Positions 7,873-16,070 are shown, counted from the first letter of the stretch. The stretch: 64,000 nt of DNA from an uncultured Candidatus Melainabacteria bacterium (GCA_947525005.1 CANNUY010000003.1:1-64000), one strand, 5' to 3'. Program-made: numbers and translations. Notes: generated by a model from the sequence alone, not told the origin.

Positions 7873-8169
7873 TTATGCTAGTTCTGCATTGTTATTAAGT
7901 GAACGATATAGATATTTCCAAACAAGAAAAATATCATCTTTAATTCTTCCGACCATATCTATCTCATCACCTACTTTAAAAGTTGTTCTTCCCCATGCGA
8001 TACACATTCTGCCATCAGGGAATTTGCTGCTCTTACAATAAAAAACAGTTTTGTATTTTCCATTTATTTCTTGATTTTGAAGCTCAATATTAATAATCGT
8101 GCTTATTGTCCTAACCGCATCATCTTCAAATTGAGATTTTTTAATAAATGGTTTTCTTTTTTTAGCCAT
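7873..8169 (-). CDS. Small basic phage protein, possibly OB-like
   Basis: A 98-residue protein with a basic N-terminus (MAKKRKPFIKK), then short beta-like segments (STIINIELQNQEINGKYKTVFYCK and KVGDEIDMVGRIKDDIFLVWKYLY). The spacing of hydrophobic strands, and the G-D-x-I-x-x-x-G-R-I segment, suggest an OB-type nucleic-acid-binding fold. No firm family match can be made by eye. It overlaps the end of the replication gene by eight bases. Confidence 0.45.
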   Translation of the reverse strand: MAKKRKPFIKKSQFEDDAVRTISTIINIELQNQEINGKYKTVFYCKSSKFPDGRMCIAWGRTTFKVGDEIDMVGRIKDDIFLVWKYLYRSLNNNAELA

Positions 8170-9163
8170 TATTCACCTCAATTTCTTTTTCTGTTTTTGA
8201 AAAATTTGTTTTAAAATCATTAAATTCAGAAACAGTTATATTAAATTTTTCTGCAAGTTCTTTAAATGTAGAATTTCTTCTAATAATTGCATTATTATTG
8301 ATTTTTAAAGAAGGACAATATCTGCACATATATTCAAGAGCAGCTTCTTTTGAATTAATTGAATTAAAGAAATTTTCTTTTTCTTCATCTTCAATTTTTC
8401 GAGCCTTTATATATTCAACTCTTTCTTTTTCCTCTCTTGCTTTTTCTTCTTTTTTCTTTTCTGCAATTCCTTCTCTATCAGGTGCTAGAAAATAATCATC
8501 TGATGCAAAGCTATCCCATTTATCAAGAATTAATGATAAGTTTGGTTTTACATTTTCTCTGCCATCAATATCCCATCCACGTTTTGCGTTTGAGAATACT
8601 TTATTCCATATATCTAATGTTAGGTTATTTTCTTTGTGTATTTGGAATATTCTGTGTTTATTTTCATTAGATACAATTTGAGATTTTTTAAACTTCTCAT
8701 TGTAAATCTGAATAATAGACATTGTAAATTCTTCATCATATTCAGCTTCTGTTTGTGGTTTTTCTTCGCCTTTTTTATTTTTTCCATGTCGCTTATTGGC
8801 AGATGCTCTTGCTTTTTCGCTTTTTTCTTCTTGAAGTTTTAAATTACGCAACACCCTTTCAGAAATATATGCTCCGTCTTTGATTTTAAATAAGTCATAG
8901 TTATTTAAAATCTTTTCTAAAATTTCTATATCAACTCTTAGGCAGTCTGAAAGCATTTCTAACTCATCAACTTTCAAAGTATTTTCATGCAAATATTCAA
9001 TGATTTCCCAATAAATGGCATAAACTGCATGAGGAAGTAATTCTCTTAATATGTGTTCCGGAAAATCTTTTTTATTTTTTCTGAAATCAAACATAAGACG
9101 AATTATTTTTTCATCAGATTTTGTTGCTATATCGTGTGAAAAATATGGTTTAGATGCTTTCAT
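8162..9163 (-). CDS. Phage replication protein with a Lin1244/DUF4373-type N-terminal domain
   Basis: A 333-residue protein. Residues 1-120 (KPYFSHDIATKSDEKIIRLMFDF and following) match the Lin1244/Lin1753 (DUF4373) winged-helix domain of phage replication initiators. A basic linker SANKRHGKNKK follows. A second helical domain (about 140-230; IYNEKFKKSQIV to LILDKWDSF) is like those in DnaD/O-type replication proteins. A charged coiled segment and a C-terminal helical domain close it. It would recruit host replication machinery to the phage origin. No helicase gene is evident nearby, which fits such a loader-type role. Confidence 0.65.
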   Translation of the reverse strand: MKASKPYFSHDIATKSDEKIIRLMFDFRKNKKDFPEHILRELLPHAVYAIYWEIIEYLHENTLKVDELEMLSDCLRVDIEILEKILNNYDLFKIKDGAYISERVLRNLKLQEEKSEKARASANKRHGKNKKGEEKPQTEAEYDEEFTMSIIQIYNEKFKKSQIVSNENKHRIFQIHKENNLTLDIWNKVFSNAKRGWDIDGRENVKPNLSLILDKWDSFASDDYFLAPDREGIAEKKKEEKAREEKERVEYIKARKIEDEEKENFFNSINSKEAALEYMCRYCPSLKINNNAIIRRNSTFKELAEKFNITVSEFNDFKTNFSKTEKEIEVNNG

Positions 9164-9164
9164 C

Positions 9165-9524
9165 CTATCCTCTGTTTTTAATTTCTTTCATTCTTTTTGT
9201 GTAGCATTCATTTAATCTGCCATCTGCAATAACATCAACTAATGCTTTGTGTGCATAGTCATAAGCAAGTTGCCTTCTTTGTTTTTCATAAAGAAATTCA
9301 GGTAAATCAACATCTGCTAATTTTGGAATTTCCAATAAATCGTAAAAATATCTGTATGCTTCTTTTGTTAAAAAATCTATTTTTTTTTGCTTTAATTCAT
9401 TTTGTTTTGCTTTGTATTGTTTCAACAAATTAGTAAATAGATTTGGTAGCAATTTTACATTTTGAACTTTTTTTGTAGTTTCAATTCTTTTGAATTGAAT
9501 AGGTGTAATAACATTTGAACTCAT
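9165..9524 (-). CDS. Early phage protein, 119 residues, unknown
   Basis: A lysine-rich helical protein (LLKQYKAKQNELKQKKIDFLTKEAYRYFY) with no recognisable motif. It lies one base upstream of the replication gene, so the two are probably co-translated. It could be a partner of the replication protein, by position only. Confidence 0.45.
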   Translation of the reverse strand: MSSNVITPIQFKRIETTKKVQNVKLLPNLFTNLLKQYKAKQNELKQKKIDFLTKEAYRYFYDLLEIPKLADVDLPEFLYEKQRRQLAYDYAHKALVDVIADGRLNECYTKRMKEIKNRG

Positions 9525-9545
9525 TCTTAAAACTCTCTTTCTTGT

Positions 9546-9722
9546 TTAAACTTTAATTTCAGTAACATTTTCCAAGTTGTGATTTTTGATGTACTCTCTT
9601 AAAGCCATAACCACAAGCCCTGAACGTGAAAAACCTTTTATGGATGCATATTTGTCAATACATCTTAAAACAGGAATTGGAAAACCTATTGATTTTAAAA
9701 GCTGTCCTTTTTCTTCTTCCAT
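9546..9722 (-). CDS. Ribbon-helix-helix-like regulator, first early gene
   Basis: A 58-residue protein starting MEEEKGQ, with AAAGGAG before the ATG at 9722. The layout is a short strand (SIGFPIPVLRCIDKY) followed by two helices (SIKGFSRSGLVVMALREYIKNH). This fits an Arc/CopG/MetJ ribbon-helix-helix DNA-binding fold. It is the first gene of the leftward operon and is divergent from the repressor gene, the place where phages usually put Cro- or CII-like regulators. Confidence 0.6.
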   Translation of the reverse strand: MEEEKGQLLKSIGFPIPVLRCIDKYASIKGFSRSGLVVMALREYIKNHNLENVTEIKV

Positions 9723-9805
9723 TTTTTCTCCTTTCTTTTGCAACAAAACTCAACACAAATAGACGGCAAATTTTGTCGTTTTCGTGTTTTTGTAGTATTG
9801 TAGTA

Positions 9806-9820
9806 GTTAAACTGTTAAAC
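9806..9820. promoter_or_regulatory. Operator-like double GTTAAAC site in the lysogeny switch
   Basis: GTTAAACTGTTAAAC lies 83 bases before the leftward start. Fourteen bases of it recur in inverted orientation at 11429-11442, upstream of the late operon. It is a candidate binding site for the repressor at 9910. Confidence 0.5.
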
Positions 9821-9834
9821 AAACTAACAATTAT

Positions 9835-9881
9835 AATTATACTCAATATTGCATAAAAGTAAAGCAAGAATGAGTATAATT
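9835..9881. promoter_or_regulatory. Inverted repeat carrying both divergent -10 boxes of the switch
   Basis: A perfect 11-bp inverted repeat, aattatactca (9835-9845) and tgagtataatt (9871-9881), has its arms 25 bp apart. The right arm contains TATAAT on the plus strand (9875-9880), well placed for the repressor gene. The left arm contains TATAAT on the minus strand, well placed for the leftward operon. Protein bound to each arm would cover a promoter. Confidence 0.55.
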
Positions 9882-9909
9882 TACAAAACTTCATACAAAC
9901 GGAGTAGAA

Positions 9910-10197
9910 ATGTATCAAGAACGCATTAAAGAAATTAGAGCGAAACTCAATCTATCAGTGGCTAAATTGGCAGATAAGATTGGTATTCCTGCAAGAACAA
10001 TTACTGGTTACGAACGAGGGGAGCGAACTCCTTCAATGGAATTTCTTGCAAGTTTGAGTACAATTTTAAATGTAAATGCAAATTGGTTTGTTACTGGTGA
10101 GGGGGAAGTTTTTAATCCACCAAAATTTGAACAAGTTCAAAGTGAGCTTGCTCTCGAGGTAAGAAAAATATTGCGTGAAGAAGGTTTAATCAAATAG
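9910..10197 (+). CDS. Cro/CI-type (XRE) phage repressor
   Basis: A 95-residue protein with an N-terminal helix-turn-helix (MYQERIKEIRAKLNLSVAKLADKIGIPARTITGYERGERTPSMEFLASL, about residues 1-60), the classic HTH_3/XRE form. A C-terminal helix (about 75-95) probably mediates dimerisation. There is no peptidase domain, so induction is not by RecA-stimulated self-cleavage as in lambda CI. It faces the leftward early operon across a 187-bp control region containing inverted and repeated operator-like sites. It is the best candidate for the lysogeny repressor. Confidence 0.85.
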   Translation: MYQERIKEIRAKLNLSVAKLADKIGIPARTITGYERGERTPSMEFLASLSTILNVNANWFVTGEGEVFNPPKFEQVQSELALEVRKILREEGLIK

Positions 10198-10293
10198 TAT
10201 ATGCACTAATTTAATAAAAATTCTTCTTGCTTCTTGCTTGCCAAAAATAATTTTTAATGCAAACAATATTTTTTGCAATTCAGTTGGTGTCAT
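10186..10293 (-). CDS. Possible 35-residue peptide opposite the repressor end
   Basis: The frame MTPTELQKILFALKIIFGK... has a good GGAG site six bases before its ATG and ends inside the last codons of the repressor gene on the other strand. It is basic and helical. It could be a small regulator or simply a chance frame. Confidence 0.35.
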   Translation of the reverse strand: MTPTELQKILFALKIIFGKQEARRIFIKLVHILFD

Positions 10294-10341
10294 GGTTTAC
10301 TCCTTTCTATATATAAAAGGCAATAAATTAAAAGGAATATT

Positions 10342-10632
10342 GTGGAAGTCTTATTGATAGCTGTTATTATCTTTCTTATATTACTGATATGGTTTATTAC
10401 ATCTAGTGAAAGTGATTTGCATAAAAGGTATAAAGATTTACAAAAAGAGTATGCAGATTTAAAATTAAAATACGATACACAAAACTTTGAATTAAAAAAA
10501 TATAAAAATGAGGATGCAATAAGAAGCAAAGAAATTGCAAAAGATTTTTTAACCGATACTGCATATTGGATGAAAAGAACTTTTTATTATGCTAAAGAAA
10601 ATCAAATTTTGAGAAAAAAGAGAAAAAAATAA
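10342..10632 (+). CDS. Single-pass membrane protein with a coiled-coil tail
   Basis: It probably starts at the GTG at 10342, with AAAGGA upstream. Residues 2-20 (EVLLIAVIIFLILLIWFIT) form a membrane helix. The remainder is a charged coiled coil (LHKRYKDLQKEYADLKLKYDTQNFELKKYK) ending in a very basic tail, LRKKRKK. No family is recognised. Its place beside the repressor, transcribed in the lysogenic direction, suggests a protein made in the lysogen, such as a superinfection-exclusion or membrane factor. That role is inferred from position only. Confidence 0.5.
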   Translation: MEVLLIAVIIFLILLIWFITSSESDLHKRYKDLQKEYADLKLKYDTQNFELKKYKNEDAIRSKEIAKDFLTDTAYWMKRTFYYAKENQILRKKRKK

Positions 10633-10690
10633 CATGAAGAAATATTGCAGTAGGGGTTGAAAAATTTGAAAAATAGTGAATAATAAGAAT

Positions 10691-10981
10691 ATGAGAAAAT
10701 GTATTTTATTATTTGCAATATTTGTTTTTGCAGCTTCTTATGTGAAAGCTGATACTTATTATTATAACGACTATTCAGGCTATAATAAAACAACTAATAG
10801 TTATTCTAATATTGGGAATACTTATTATTCGCAAAATAGCAATACTTCTTATACCCGTTCGGGCAATGATATTTATGGCTCTGACGGTTCTCACTACTAT
10901 AATATGAATGGTAACATTCAAGATATGTCTAACGGAAGTTTGTATCAGCAAACTGGAAATACAATAGAAAAAATTTATTAA
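10691..10981 (+). CDS. Secreted Tyr/Asn/Ser-rich small protein
   Basis: The product begins MRKCILLFAIFVFAASYVKA, a good Sec signal peptide with cleavage after KADT or similar. The mature part of about 75 residues is built of short repeats rich in Tyr, Asn, Ser and Gly (YNDYSGYNKTTNSYSNIGN...). Such composition occurs in surface-exposed or fibre-like secreted proteins. A GTG at 10676 would add five residues. It is encoded in the lysogeny region, away from the structural genes, so it may be expressed from the prophage and alter the host envelope. No enzymatic motif is seen. Confidence 0.5.
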   Translation: MRKCILLFAIFVFAASYVKADTYYYNDYSGYNKTTNSYSNIGNTYYSQNSNTSYTRSGNDIYGSDGSHYYNMNGNIQDMSNGSLYQQTGNTIEKIY

Positions 10982-11018
10982 TAAATGCAATAGCATAATT
11001 AAAAAATATGCAGTTGCT

Positions 11019-11160
11019 TTGCGTTCGTTATGCGTTCGCATTGCGATTGCATATTTTTTTTGTTTACATTCGCAAATAACAATTTTATGCGTTCGCATTG
11101 CAAAAGCATAAATAATTCTAAGACAATGCATTGCGTTTGTTATGCGTTCGCTATGCAATT
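11019..11160. repeat. Cluster of atgcgttcgcat hairpin repeats in a 610-bp non-coding region
   Basis: The non-coding stretch 10982-11592 holds three copies of the small palindrome atgcgttcgcat: 11030-11041, 11087-11098 and a variant at 11142-11153. The first and third lie within a longer imperfect direct repeat (11019-11049 and 11131-11160). Iterated sites of this kind occur in phage replication origins and in regulator-binding regions. Which applies here cannot be told by eye. Confidence 0.5.
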
Positions 11161-11195
11161 AAATTAAATAAAAGTAAAGTAAATAAAATTAAATA

Positions 11196-11220
11196 TAAAA
11201 AATACTAATCGTATTTTTTA
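11196..11220. terminator. AT-rich hairpin, possible bidirectional terminator
   Basis: A perfect 10-bp stem, taaaaaatac/gtatttttta, with a five-base loop is AT-rich and so marginal in stability. It has T-rich flanks and would separate the lysogeny genes from the late operon. Confidence 0.4.
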
Positions 11221-11428
11221 TAGCTGAGAGAAAACAGGAAAAATATTTTTTTATTTTTTTTTCTTTTAGTGTGGTTTTAGGCTTGTTAATTTTGCTTTTA
11301 GAATAGTTTGCCATCAGGTTATAAAATAAAATGATTGTTAAAAATTTGTCAAGCATTTTTAAAATAATATTAAGAAATGTAAAATTGCGAGATTTAGTAA
11401 AATAGTGTGTTTTGCATTTTCTTAATGT

Positions 11429-11442
11429 TTTAACAGTTTAAC
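11429..11442. promoter_or_regulatory. Operator-like site upstream of the late operon
   Basis: TTTAACAGTTTAAC is the exact reverse complement of 14 bases of the switch site at 9806-9820. It lies about 150 bp before the first gene of the late operon. A shared regulator is the simplest explanation. I cannot point to a convincing late promoter in the surrounding AT-rich sequence. Confidence 0.45.
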
Positions 11443-11592
11443 AAGTAGTGATTTTCTTTTTAACTTCGTTTAGATTTGAAAACAGATTATGAAATGTATG
11501 TTTTTCAATGGGGACATTGAGCTGGGAAGTATAAACATAACGAGTAGTAATTGGTGAAATAAGATTAACTATGCAGTTTTAAGAGGGTTTTG

Positions 11593-11991
11593 ATGAATAG
11601 AATAAAATTTTCCAATATTGAAATACGACCTTTTGATATTTGGTTTTTAGAAGATACAAAAGATTTCAATGAAAGAAAATTGCTATTAGGCAGAACTCCA
11701 AAAGGTAAAACTGTTGTTAGTCTTATTGAGAAAAGAAAAGTAGATTTTAAAGTGTATGTAGATACGCATTCAGGTTTAAGAGCTGAAAAGATTATTCAGA
11801 ATGAAAGAAAGCGTGTTTTGTACACTAGGCAAGAATTAATTTACAGTAAAAAAGGAAAACCGTTTGGTTGGACTTATGGAGATAACAGGGAAGTACGCAA
11901 CAAAAAAGGTGAAATAGTTGCAATTAGACAGTACAGAAGTGATAATTTTGGAAACTCTGAACTTGTCAAAGAAATTAAAACTCTAAATTAA
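11593..11991 (+). CDS. Phage protein preceding the terminase, 132 residues, unknown
   Basis: It starts at the ATG at 11593, with AGAGGG upstream. The protein is basic (many Lys and Arg) and beta-rich in its first half (IKFSNIEIRPFDIWFLED). No motif is recognised. As the first gene of the rightward block just before terminase, it may be a late regulator or a packaging accessory; this is position-based only. Bases 11992-12074 contain a short GGTTATC/GATAACC inverted repeat, with no gene. Confidence 0.5.
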   Translation: MNRIKFSNIEIRPFDIWFLEDTKDFNERKLLLGRTPKGKTVVSLIEKRKVDFKVYVDTHSGLRAEKIIQNERKRVLYTRQELIYSKKGKPFGWTYGDNREVRNKKGEIVAIRQYRSDNFGNSELVKEIKTLN

Positions 11992-12074
11992 AACTCGGAT
12001 AGTTTAATTAATTTCATTGGTTATCGGTATTTAATTAATTCAATGCTGATAACCACTTTATTTTGGGTGCTTAG

Positions 12075-12569
12075 ATGACAGAAATTAGACCAGAAGATTT
12101 ACCAAAATTAACAGAAAAAGAGCATTGCTGCATAAAACAATACTTCACTAATGGTTATAAAAAGAGTGAAGCATATCGTTATGCTTATAATTGTTCTAAC
12201 ATGAAAGCTGCATCAATATATGTTGAAGCTAGTAAATTCTTCAAAAACCCTAAGATAACCCTATGGTTAGAGTATTACAGACAAAATACTGCAAAAGTTG
12301 TTCAAGAAAAGTTGAATTATACGGCAGTTGATTATTTTAACGACTGTGAGGAATTGAAACTAATTGCTCTCGAATGCAAAGATAAACAGGGAAACCCTAA
12401 TGTTGCAGCTGCAATAAAGGCTGATGAAAACAAAGCAAAAGTTTGTGGCTTGCTAAAAGATCAGATTATTCATTCAGGTAGTGTAACTCAAATGCCTTCT
12501 GTTGTCGTGAATGGTGAAGAACTTGTTTTAAATATCGGTGAGGAAGTAGGCAATGAAGAAAATAGTTAG
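12075..12569 (+). CDS. terS: Terminase small subunit
   Basis: A 164-residue protein of the Terminase_2 type. An N-terminal helical DNA-binding region (LTEKEHCCIKQYFTNGYKKSEAYRYAYN) is followed by ASIYVEASKFFKNPKITLWLEYYR, the usual 'AS.. A.. LL.NPKV..RI' pattern of small terminases. A helical oligomerisation part and a short acidic tail complete it. It would recognise phage DNA and load the large subunit. Its end overlaps the start of the terL frame by 17 bases. Confidence 0.85.
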   Translation: MTEIRPEDLPKLTEKEHCCIKQYFTNGYKKSEAYRYAYNCSNMKAASIYVEASKFFKNPKITLWLEYYRQNTAKVVQEKLNYTAVDYFNDCEELKLIALECKDKQGNPNVAAAIKADENKAKVCGLLKDQIIHSGSVTQMPSVVVNGEELVLNIGEEVGNEENS

Positions 12570-13902
12570 CAACAATAATTCTCTTGTTGTTCCTGCTATG
12601 CTTCAATGTCCACCAAAACTTTATCCTGTAATAACTGAATTTAACAAATATTTGTACTTTCTTCTTGAAGGTGGCAGAGGTTCAGGAAAAACACAAGTTA
12701 TTGCAAGATGGATTTTATATATCGGTGAAAAAAGAAAAATTAAAGTTTGCTGTGGTCGTGAAATTCAGAAGTCTATTGAAAATTCAGTAAAATCTGTTTT
12801 TGATGGTTTAGTAAACAAAAATAATCTTGATTGGAAAATATCCGATAAAGAACTTGTTCATAGAAAAACTGGTTCAAGAATTTTCTTTCAGGGGTTCAGA
12901 GAACAAGGTTCAGTATCAATTAAAGGTCTTGATGATGTTGATATTCTTTGGATTGATGAAGCTCAAGCAATTACAAAACCTACACTTGATATTGTTGTTC
13001 CTACAATTATCAGAAAAACAAATGCTAAAATAATTTTCACAATGAACAGATTTGTTCGGAATGATGCAGTTTATAAATTCTGTGTTGGTCGTGAAGATTG
13101 TTTGCATATAAATATCAACTACTTTGATAATCCGTTTCTGAATGAAGCAATGAAACATGAAGCAGAAGTTCAGAAAGCAAAAAATATAAAAGATTATGAA
13201 CATATTTGGCTTGGTTATCCGTTGGCTCAAGCAAGTGATTATCTTTTATCATCAGATAAAGTTCAGTATGCAGCTGATGTTGTATTCAATAAAGAAAATC
13301 ATCCTGAAAATAAAGTGATGGCTGTGGACTTGTCTGCATCAGGCGGTGATTTATGTGTAGCAAAATTATTAGAGCAAAAGACCATGACATCTTGGGAAGA
13401 AACTCAAACTGTTACTTGGGCAGAACCTGATACTGATATTACAAAAGGTAAGATAGTTAATCTTTATAGTATTTGGAAACCTGATATTTTAATCATTGAT
13501 GCTGATGGACTTGGTTATCCGATTTGGGTAAGTGTTAAAAAATCTATTGATGATGCGATAGGTTTTAGAGGTGCAGGTTCTGCAAAGAATTTAGCTTGTG
13601 GAAACGCAAGAGCAGATGGCTATATTGCAGTAAAAGAATTTATTGATAATGGTTGGTTGAAGTTGCGTTGTGAAAATACAATTAGGCAGCTTGAATATAT
13701 TAAAAGAGATTTTAAACCTAACGGATTAAATTTTATTCAAAACAAAAAAGAAATAAGAAAAGAACAGGCTGAAAGTCCTGACTTTGCAGATACTTTAATG
13801 ATGGCAATTTATGCAATTACATATCATTCTCATTTGTTTACTGCAAAGATGCAAAAGAGTTCATCTTCTTATATCAATTCAGACTTTAATCCGTTTGAAT
13901 AG
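12553..13902 (+). CDS. terL: Terminase large subunit
   Basis: A 449-residue packaging motor. The N-terminal ATPase has Walker A GGRGSGKT (40-47) and Walker B ILWIDEAQ (about 130-137). The C-terminal RNase H-like nuclease shows the three acidic positions in KVMAVDLSASGGD, ILIIDADGLG and ESPDFADTLMMA. The length and motif order fit the Terminase_6/3-like large subunits of podoviruses. It cuts concatemeric DNA and drives it into the prohead through the portal encoded next. The gene overlaps terS, indicating coupled translation. Confidence 0.92.
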   Translation: MKKIVSNNNSLVVPAMLQCPPKLYPVITEFNKYLYFLLEGGRGSGKTQVIARWILYIGEKRKIKVCCGREIQKSIENSVKSVFDGLVNKNNLDWKISDKELVHRKTGSRIFFQGFREQGSVSIKGLDDVDILWIDEAQAITKPTLDIVVPTIIRKTNAKIIFTMNRFVRNDAVYKFCVGREDCLHININYFDNPFLNEAMKHEAEVQKAKNIKDYEHIWLGYPLAQASDYLLSSDKVQYAADVVFNKENHPENKVMAVDLSASGGDLCVAKLLEQKTMTSWEETQTVTWAEPDTDITKGKIVNLYSIWKPDILIIDADGLGYPIWVSVKKSIDDAIGFRGAGSAKNLACGNARADGYIAVKEFIDNGWLKLRCENTIRQLEYIKRDFKPNGLNFIQNKKEIRKEQAESPDFADTLMMAIYAITYHSHLFTAKMQKSSSSYINSDFNPFE

Positions 13903-13931
13903 TGAACAAATAAAGAAAGGGGAAATATAAA

Positions 13932-14138
13932 ATGTGTTCAACTCCTAAAATGCCGAGTGTAAACAATTCTGCAAAAGAAGATGTTGCAGCTCCAACTTAT
14001 GCTGATGCAAGTGTTTCAAAAGCATCAACAAATACAAGAAACAAAACTGCGGCTCTTGCAGGTCGTGATACAAAAACTTCTGCAAGAGGTTTAGGTGATA
14101 CTGCAACAACACAGAAAAAAGAGTTATTAGGTGAATAA
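13932..14138 (+). CDS. Small virion-associated protein before the portal
   Basis: A 68-residue protein starting MCSTPKMPSVNNSAKED, low-complexity and rich in Ala, Thr and Ser (PTYADASVSKAS). Small proteins with a Pro/Ala-rich start and a TYADA-like segment often lie beside portal genes in podoviruses and are thought to be head or ejection accessories. A strong AAAGGGG site precedes the start. Its last codons overlap the alternative GTG start of the portal gene. Confidence 0.5.
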   Translation: MCSTPKMPSVNNSAKEDVAAPTYADASVSKASTNTRNKTAALAGRDTKTSARGLGDTATTQKKELLGE

Positions 14139-14139
14139 A

Positions 14140-15798
14140 ATGGAAAATGTAAAGTACGATAAAAAGTATTTTGAACAAAGAAGGGCAGAATTAAAAAATA
14201 TTTTCGATCAGATTAAACCTGATTTACAAGATTTGGCTGATTATTTTGCTCCTAATGCAGTAAGATTTATTGCTAGAAATATCAATAAACCTCATGTAAA
14301 AAGCAAGAAAATTCTTGATAGTACAACTTTTATTGCTGTTAGAAATTTTGCATCAGGTATGATGACTGGTGCAACTTCACCAACAAGAAGATGGTTTAAA
14401 ACTGGCATAATGAACAGAGATAACAAGAAAAATAAAATGAGTTATGCTGCTAAACTTTGGTGTTCTAATCAAGCAGAATTATCAAGAAAAATTTTGTATG
14501 CATCAAATTTTTATCAGCTTCTTCCGGAAGTCTATGAACAACTTGGAGTATTTCTTTTCTCTTGTATGGCAATGGAAAAAGATTATGATAATGTTGCGAA
14601 TTTCAAAGTTCTACCAATCGGTTCGTACTACTATTCAAAAGATGGCAGAGGTGTTGTTGATACTGTTTGTCGTAACTATATGGAAAGTGCAAAAAATCTA
14701 GTTGAAAGATACGGATTAGAAAATTGTTCTGATGCAGTTCAACAAGTTTATAAAACTAGACCTAATGATATGTTTGAAATCGTTCATTTTGTAGAGCCTA
14801 ATAGGGAATACAAAGAAGGTTCACCTATATCAGCTCAAAAGAAATTTATATCTGTTACTTATGAAGTAGGCAATGGAACTACATCATTCTTGAAAAAGGC
14901 AGGTTTTGATAAATTCCCTTATGTTGTTTTTGAAGCAAGTTGTAATGGAGAAGATGCGTACCCATCAAAAGGTTGTGGTATTTATGCTTTGCCTGATGCT
15001 AAGCAACTTATGTCAATGATTAAAGAACTTGGTAAAGCTGTTAAAAAAATGGTTTCACCTGCCTATCAGGGTTCAGCAAGTTTGAAAAATAAAAGACTTT
15101 CTGATAATCCAGGCTTCTTTAATGAAGATGGTGATAATGGAGCAGGAATAAGACCAATACATGAAGTTAATCCTCAAGTATTGGAATTGAAAAATATTAT
15201 TGCAGAACTTAGAGAAAATATAAAATCAATTTTTTATAATGATTTGTTTGCAATGATTTTGAATACTGCTGAACGTGGCAGAACCGCAACAGAAGTTAAT
15301 GAATTGAAAGAAGAAAAACTTGTGCTTCTTTCACCATTATTAGAACAAATTCATACTGCATTAAAACAAATTCTTGACTGGTTGTTTTATACAGAAATGG
15401 AAGCAGGTATTCTTCCTGAAGTTCCTCAAGAATTAGAAGGTGAAGAAATTGAAATTGAATTTATTTCAACTCTTGCTCAAGCAATGAAGGCTCAAAATAT
15501 TTCTTCAATGGAAAGATTTATCACATTTACTGCCAATATGGCTCAAGCCGTAGATCCAGTTCTTATTAAAAAAATTAAGGGCGAAAAAATGATTGACGAT
15601 TATGCAGATTTTGCTAATATCGACCCTAATCAAATTGCTCCTAATGAAGAACTTGAAGCTCTTAGACAACAACAAGCAGAAAAACAAGCTCAAGCGGAAC
15701 AAATGCAACAGCTGCAAGCAGGTTCTGAAATGATTAAAAACATAGGTGGTAGTGATAGCTACGGTGCTGAATTATTGAAAAGATTAGGAATGGGTTAA
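14140..15798 (+). CDS. Portal (head-to-tail connector) protein
   Basis: A product of about 552 residues of the podoviral Head-tail_con family. The N-terminus (FEQRRAELKNIFDQIKPDLQDLADYFAP and then ILDSTTFIAVRNFASGMMTGATSPTRRWF) is diagnostic. The middle holds GCGIYALPDAKQLMSMIKELGKAVKKMVSPA and a TAERGRTATEVNELKEEK helix. A Gln-rich C-terminal helix forms the barrel end. It forms the portal ring used for packaging and tail attachment. I chose the ATG at 14140; a GTG at 14131, overlapping the previous stop, is possible. Confidence 0.9.
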   Translation: MENVKYDKKYFEQRRAELKNIFDQIKPDLQDLADYFAPNAVRFIARNINKPHVKSKKILDSTTFIAVRNFASGMMTGATSPTRRWFKTGIMNRDNKKNKMSYAAKLWCSNQAELSRKILYASNFYQLLPEVYEQLGVFLFSCMAMEKDYDNVANFKVLPIGSYYYSKDGRGVVDTVCRNYMESAKNLVERYGLENCSDAVQQVYKTRPNDMFEIVHFVEPNREYKEGSPISAQKKFISVTYEVGNGTTSFLKKAGFDKFPYVVFEASCNGEDAYPSKGCGIYALPDAKQLMSMIKELGKAVKKMVSPAYQGSASLKNKRLSDNPGFFNEDGDNGAGIRPIHEVNPQVLELKNIIAELRENIKSIFYNDLFAMILNTAERGRTATEVNELKEEKLVLLSPLLEQIHTALKQILDWLFYTEMEAGILPEVPQELEGEEIEIEFISTLAQAMKAQNISSMERFITFTANMAQAVDPVLIKKIKGEKMIDDYADFANIDPNQIAPNEELEALRQQQAEKQAQAEQMQQLQAGSEMIKNIGGSDSYGAELLKRLGMG

Positions 15799-16070
15799 TG
15801 GCAAGTGATAAAGATATAGAAAACATGATTACAAATGTTACAAATTCACCTGATGGATTAGATTTTATCTATTTTTTACTTGAAGAATTTGGAACTTTCA
15901 CAACAAAAATTCAATTCTCTGATGGCAAATTGCAGAATATAGAAAAGGTCATAAAAAGAGAGCAGGGTGAATTTATTCTTGAACTCATAAGGCAAAATAA
16001 TTTTAAGAAATATATAGAAATACAAGAAAGAAGGAGTAACGACAAATGGCAGAAAACAATGAACAATTAG
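15798..16070 (+). CDS. Bbp19-like phage protein
   Basis: A 90-residue protein whose centre (SPDGLDFIYFLLEEFGTFTTKIQ) matches the short Bbp19-like pattern found between portal and scaffold genes in BPP-1-like podoviruses. Its ATG shares a base with the portal stop codon, and its 3' end overlaps the scaffold gene by 25 bases. The role of the family is not known, but its conserved position implies head assembly. Confidence 0.6.
   Translation: MASDKDIENMITNVTNSPDGLDFIYFLLEEFGTFTTKIQFSDGKLQNIEKVIKREQGEFILELIRQNNFKKYIEIQERRSNDKWQKTMNN

Noticed and set aside
10982..11592. CRISPR array in the repeated non-coding stretch
   Set aside because: The repeats are short, palindromic, irregularly spaced (57 and 55 bp) and only three in number, with no cas genes nearby.
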